NCBI GenBank assembly: GCA_946538795.1
Contig: CAMNGY010000068.1
Coordinates: 1-7,374, forward strand
Source of the DNA: an uncultured Treponema sp.
GTDB lineage: Bacteria; Spirochaetota; Spirochaetia; Treponematales; Treponemataceae
Length of the DNA stretch: 7,374 bases
Reading direction: 5' to 3'
Numbering within the stretch: position 1 is the first letter of the stretch; every line of letters starts with the position of its first letter. Under the pieces are notes generated by a model. That model saw only the letters and a program-made list of their open reading frames with translations, made no database searches and was not told the origin of the DNA. Both the position numbers and the translations under genes were made by a program. Below are positions 5,774 through 7,374 of the stretch, one piece after another.

Positions 5774-7222
5774 ATGAAATCGCTGGAAAGTTTTAAAGAA
5801 CAAAATGTGCTTGTAATTGGCGATTTGATGATAGATAAATACATAATCGGCAATGTCTCAAGAATTTCCCCGGAGGCTCCAGTTCCTGTTCTTAATCAAA
5901 CTAAGACAGAAAGAAAACTTGGCGGTGCAGGAAATGTTCTCGCTAATTTAAAATCATTAGGAGCTATGGTCCACGCCTTAGGACGCATCGGCAATGATTC
6001 CGAAGGAAGAATTTGTGAAAAACTGCTTACAGAAAGGGGTATCGACTGTTCAAGACTTTGGAAATTTGACGACACCATTGTAAAAACCAGAATAATCTCA
6101 CAGAATCAACAATTCCTAAGAGTTGATGAGGAAAAGATAATTTCTCCCAGTGATGAATATTTGCTTACGCTGAAAAACAATATAGATGGCATTTTAAAAA
6201 ACGTTACGGTCGTTGTTTTTTCGGATTATGCAAAGGGCTTTGTCAGTGAAGAGCTGGCCTCACTTATCATTCACGCATGTAATGCAAGAAACATTCCTGT
6301 GGTTGTAGATCCGAAAGGAAAAAATTGCAGCAAATACAAAGGGGCCACGGCAATTACGCCAAACAACAAAGAGTTCCTTGATATGTCCGGAGCCGTTTCT
6401 CTTGATTCCGAGGATTCAATTAAAAGTGAAGCATTGCGGATTTTAAAAGAGAACAATATAGAATACTTCATTCATACCCGTTCTGAAAAAGGTATTTCTG
6501 TCATTGAAAAAGATTCCGGCTTAAAGTCAGATTTTCCGACACAGGCAAAAGAAGTTATAGACGTAACGGGCGCAGGAGACACCGTCGTGAGTGTCATAGC
6601 CCTGGCTATAGGCGCAGGATTTGAAATTGCTTATGCAATAACATTGGCGAATATAGCGGCATCTATTGTGATTTCAAAATTTGGCACAGCCCAGACAAGC
6701 ACAAACGAGATAGAGGAGCATCTTTTCTCAATAAAAACAAAGGATAAAACCAAGAATGAAGTACTGAGAATTATTTCAGACCTAAAAAAACAGGGCAAAA
6801 AAATTGTTTTCACGAATGGTTGCTTTGACCTTGTTCATGCCGGGCACATAAAGAGTTTTCAGCAGGCAAAATCTTTCGGAGATGTGCTTATAGTCGCAGT
6901 AAATTCCGATGATTCTATCCGCAGGCTAAAAGGCGAAAGCAGGCCTGTCGTTGACTTAAAAAACAGGATAGCCCTGTTAAAAGCCCTTGAATGTGTTGAC
7001 TTTGTAATTCCATTTGAAGAAGACACACCTCAAAATCTTATCGAAGCAATAAAGCCTGATGTAATGGTAAAGGGTGAGGATTGGAAAGGCAAAGCCGTTG
7101 CCGGAGCTGATTTTGTCAAGTCGTATGGCGGAAAAGTTGAATTTATCAAGCTTGAGCAAGGACTTTCAACGACATTCATAATAGAGAAAATCAAAAAAAC
7201 TGCATGGGGTGAAAGACAATGA
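5774..7222 (+). CDS. hldE: bifunctional heptose-7-phosphate kinase / heptose-1-phosphate adenylyltransferase
   Basis: HldE (RfaE) phosphorylates D-glycero-beta-D-manno-heptose 7-phosphate at C1 and, after HldE-independent removal of the 7-phosphate, transfers AMP to make ADP-D,D-heptose. The N-terminal PfkB-type kinase (about 1-315) shows VIGDLMIDKYIIG (14-26), RISPEAPVPVL (30-40), GGAGN (50-54), and DVTGAGDTVVS with the catalytic base Asp269. The C-terminal nucleotidyltransferase (about 340-475) shows TNGCFDLVHAGH with the HxGH motif (355-358), RPVVDLKNRIALL, KGEDW, and a STTFIIEKI end. KGEDW differs by one residue from the common KGGD form. At 482 residues it is full length (E. coli about 477), and both active sites look intact. 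It is clearly more AT-rich (about 35-40% GC) than its neighbours. Its stop overlaps the hldD start by 4 bases. gmhA and gmhB, needed for the complete pathway, are not in the window. Confidence 0.96.
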   Translation: MKSLESFKEQNVLVIGDLMIDKYIIGNVSRISPEAPVPVLNQTKTERKLGGAGNVLANLKSLGAMVHALGRIGNDSEGRICEKLLTERGIDCSRLWKFDDTIVKTRIISQNQQFLRVDEEKIISPSDEYLLTLKNNIDGILKNVTVVVFSDYAKGFVSEELASLIIHACNARNIPVVVDPKGKNCSKYKGATAITPNNKEFLDMSGAVSLDSEDSIKSEALRILKENNIEYFIHTRSEKGISVIEKDSGLKSDFPTQAKEVIDVTGAGDTVVSVIALAIGAGFEIAYAITLANIAASIVISKFGTAQTSTNEIEEHLFSIKTKDKTKNEVLRIISDLKKQGKKIVFTNGCFDLVHAGHIKSFQQAKSFGDVLIVAVNSDDSIRRLKGESRPVVDLKNRIALLKALECVDFVIPFEEDTPQNLIEAIKPDVMVKGEDWKGKAVAGADFVKSYGGKVEFIKLEQGLSTTFIIEKIKKTAWGERQ

Positions 7223-7374
7223 TCATTGTGACAGGCGGGGCGGGCTTTATAGGGAGCTGCGTCGTGAGGATGCTCAACGACCGGGGAATAAAGGACATCG
7301 TCGTAGTGGACAACATAGCCTCCACCGATAAATGGATGAACATCAGGAACAAGACCTACACCGAATACATAAAC
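7219..7374 (+). CDS. hldD: ADP-L-glycero-D-manno-heptose 6-epimerase (3' end cut by window)
   Basis: Only the first 52 codons are present. They start with the Rossmann signature IIVTGGAGFIGS (2-13), followed by VVRMLNDRGIKDIVVVDN and a Lys-Trp-Met-Asn segment, the order seen in HldD (RfaD), which inverts C6 of ADP-D,D-heptose to give ADP-L,D-heptose. The position directly after hldE supports this reading over a general SDR. ATG-7219 overlaps the hldE stop as ATGA (7219-7222), and GGGGTGA (7206-7212) can act as ribosome-binding site 6 bases upstream. GC content returns to just over 50% here, unlike hldE. Confidence 0.85.
   Translation, partial: MIIVTGGAGFIGSCVVRMLNDRGIKDIVVVDNIASTDKWMNIRNKTYTEYIN

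Overview
The window looks like part of a surface-polysaccharide locus from a Gram-negative, probably host-associated anaerobe. The evidence is a dTDP-rhamnose gene (rfbC), an RgpF-type rhamnan glycosyltransferase, an SDR nucleotide-sugar enzyme, and ADP-heptose genes (hldE, hldD), with an AAA-ATPase/PD-(D/E)XK gene in their midst. That last family is strongly expanded in gut and rumen bacteria such as Treponema, Bacteroidales and Clostridia. A rumen or gut treponeme with a fairly GC-rich genome would fit, but the assignment is an inference from gene content; no marker gene is present.

Layout, all genes on the + strand. (1) 1-570: rfbC, whose first few codons lie just before the window. (2) 571-737: a GC-rich spacer with a strong hairpin. 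(3) 795-2369: an AAA-ATPase-like/PD-(D/E)XK protein with its own well-formed sigma70-type promoter (-35 at 738, -10 at 761) and Shine-Dalgarno; the longer TTG-initiated reading from 738 starts inside the promoter and is not credible. (4) 2370-3005: a 636-base stretch with no intact gene. It holds an AT-rich segment with a second good promoter (TTGAAT-17-TATAAT, 2597-2625), a cluster of small palindromes (2673-2723), what looks like a frameshifted gene remnant (2664-2908), and a 40-bp tandem repeat followed by an inverted repeat (2881-2971). (5) 3006-7374: a tightly packed set, rgpF-like glycosyltransferase, SDR oxidoreductase/epimerase (4-nt ATGA overlap), hldE (18-nt gap), and hldD (4-nt ATGA overlap), the last cut off by the window end.

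How they may work together: RfbC makes the dTDP-4-keto-L-rhamnose precursor; the RgpF-like enzyme probably transfers rhamnose or a related 6-deoxyhexose during assembly of a surface glycan; the SDR probably modifies a nucleotide sugar; HldE and HldD make ADP-L-glycero-D-manno-heptose, for LOS/LPS core or a heptose-containing glycan. Base composition is mosaic: about 60% GC in rfbC, roughly 45-50% in the glycosyltransferase and SDR, clearly lower (about 35-40%) in hldE, and back above 50% in the start of hldD. This suggests that the locus was assembled from pieces of different origin. I found no CRISPR array, tRNA, rRNA or intact insertion sequence.
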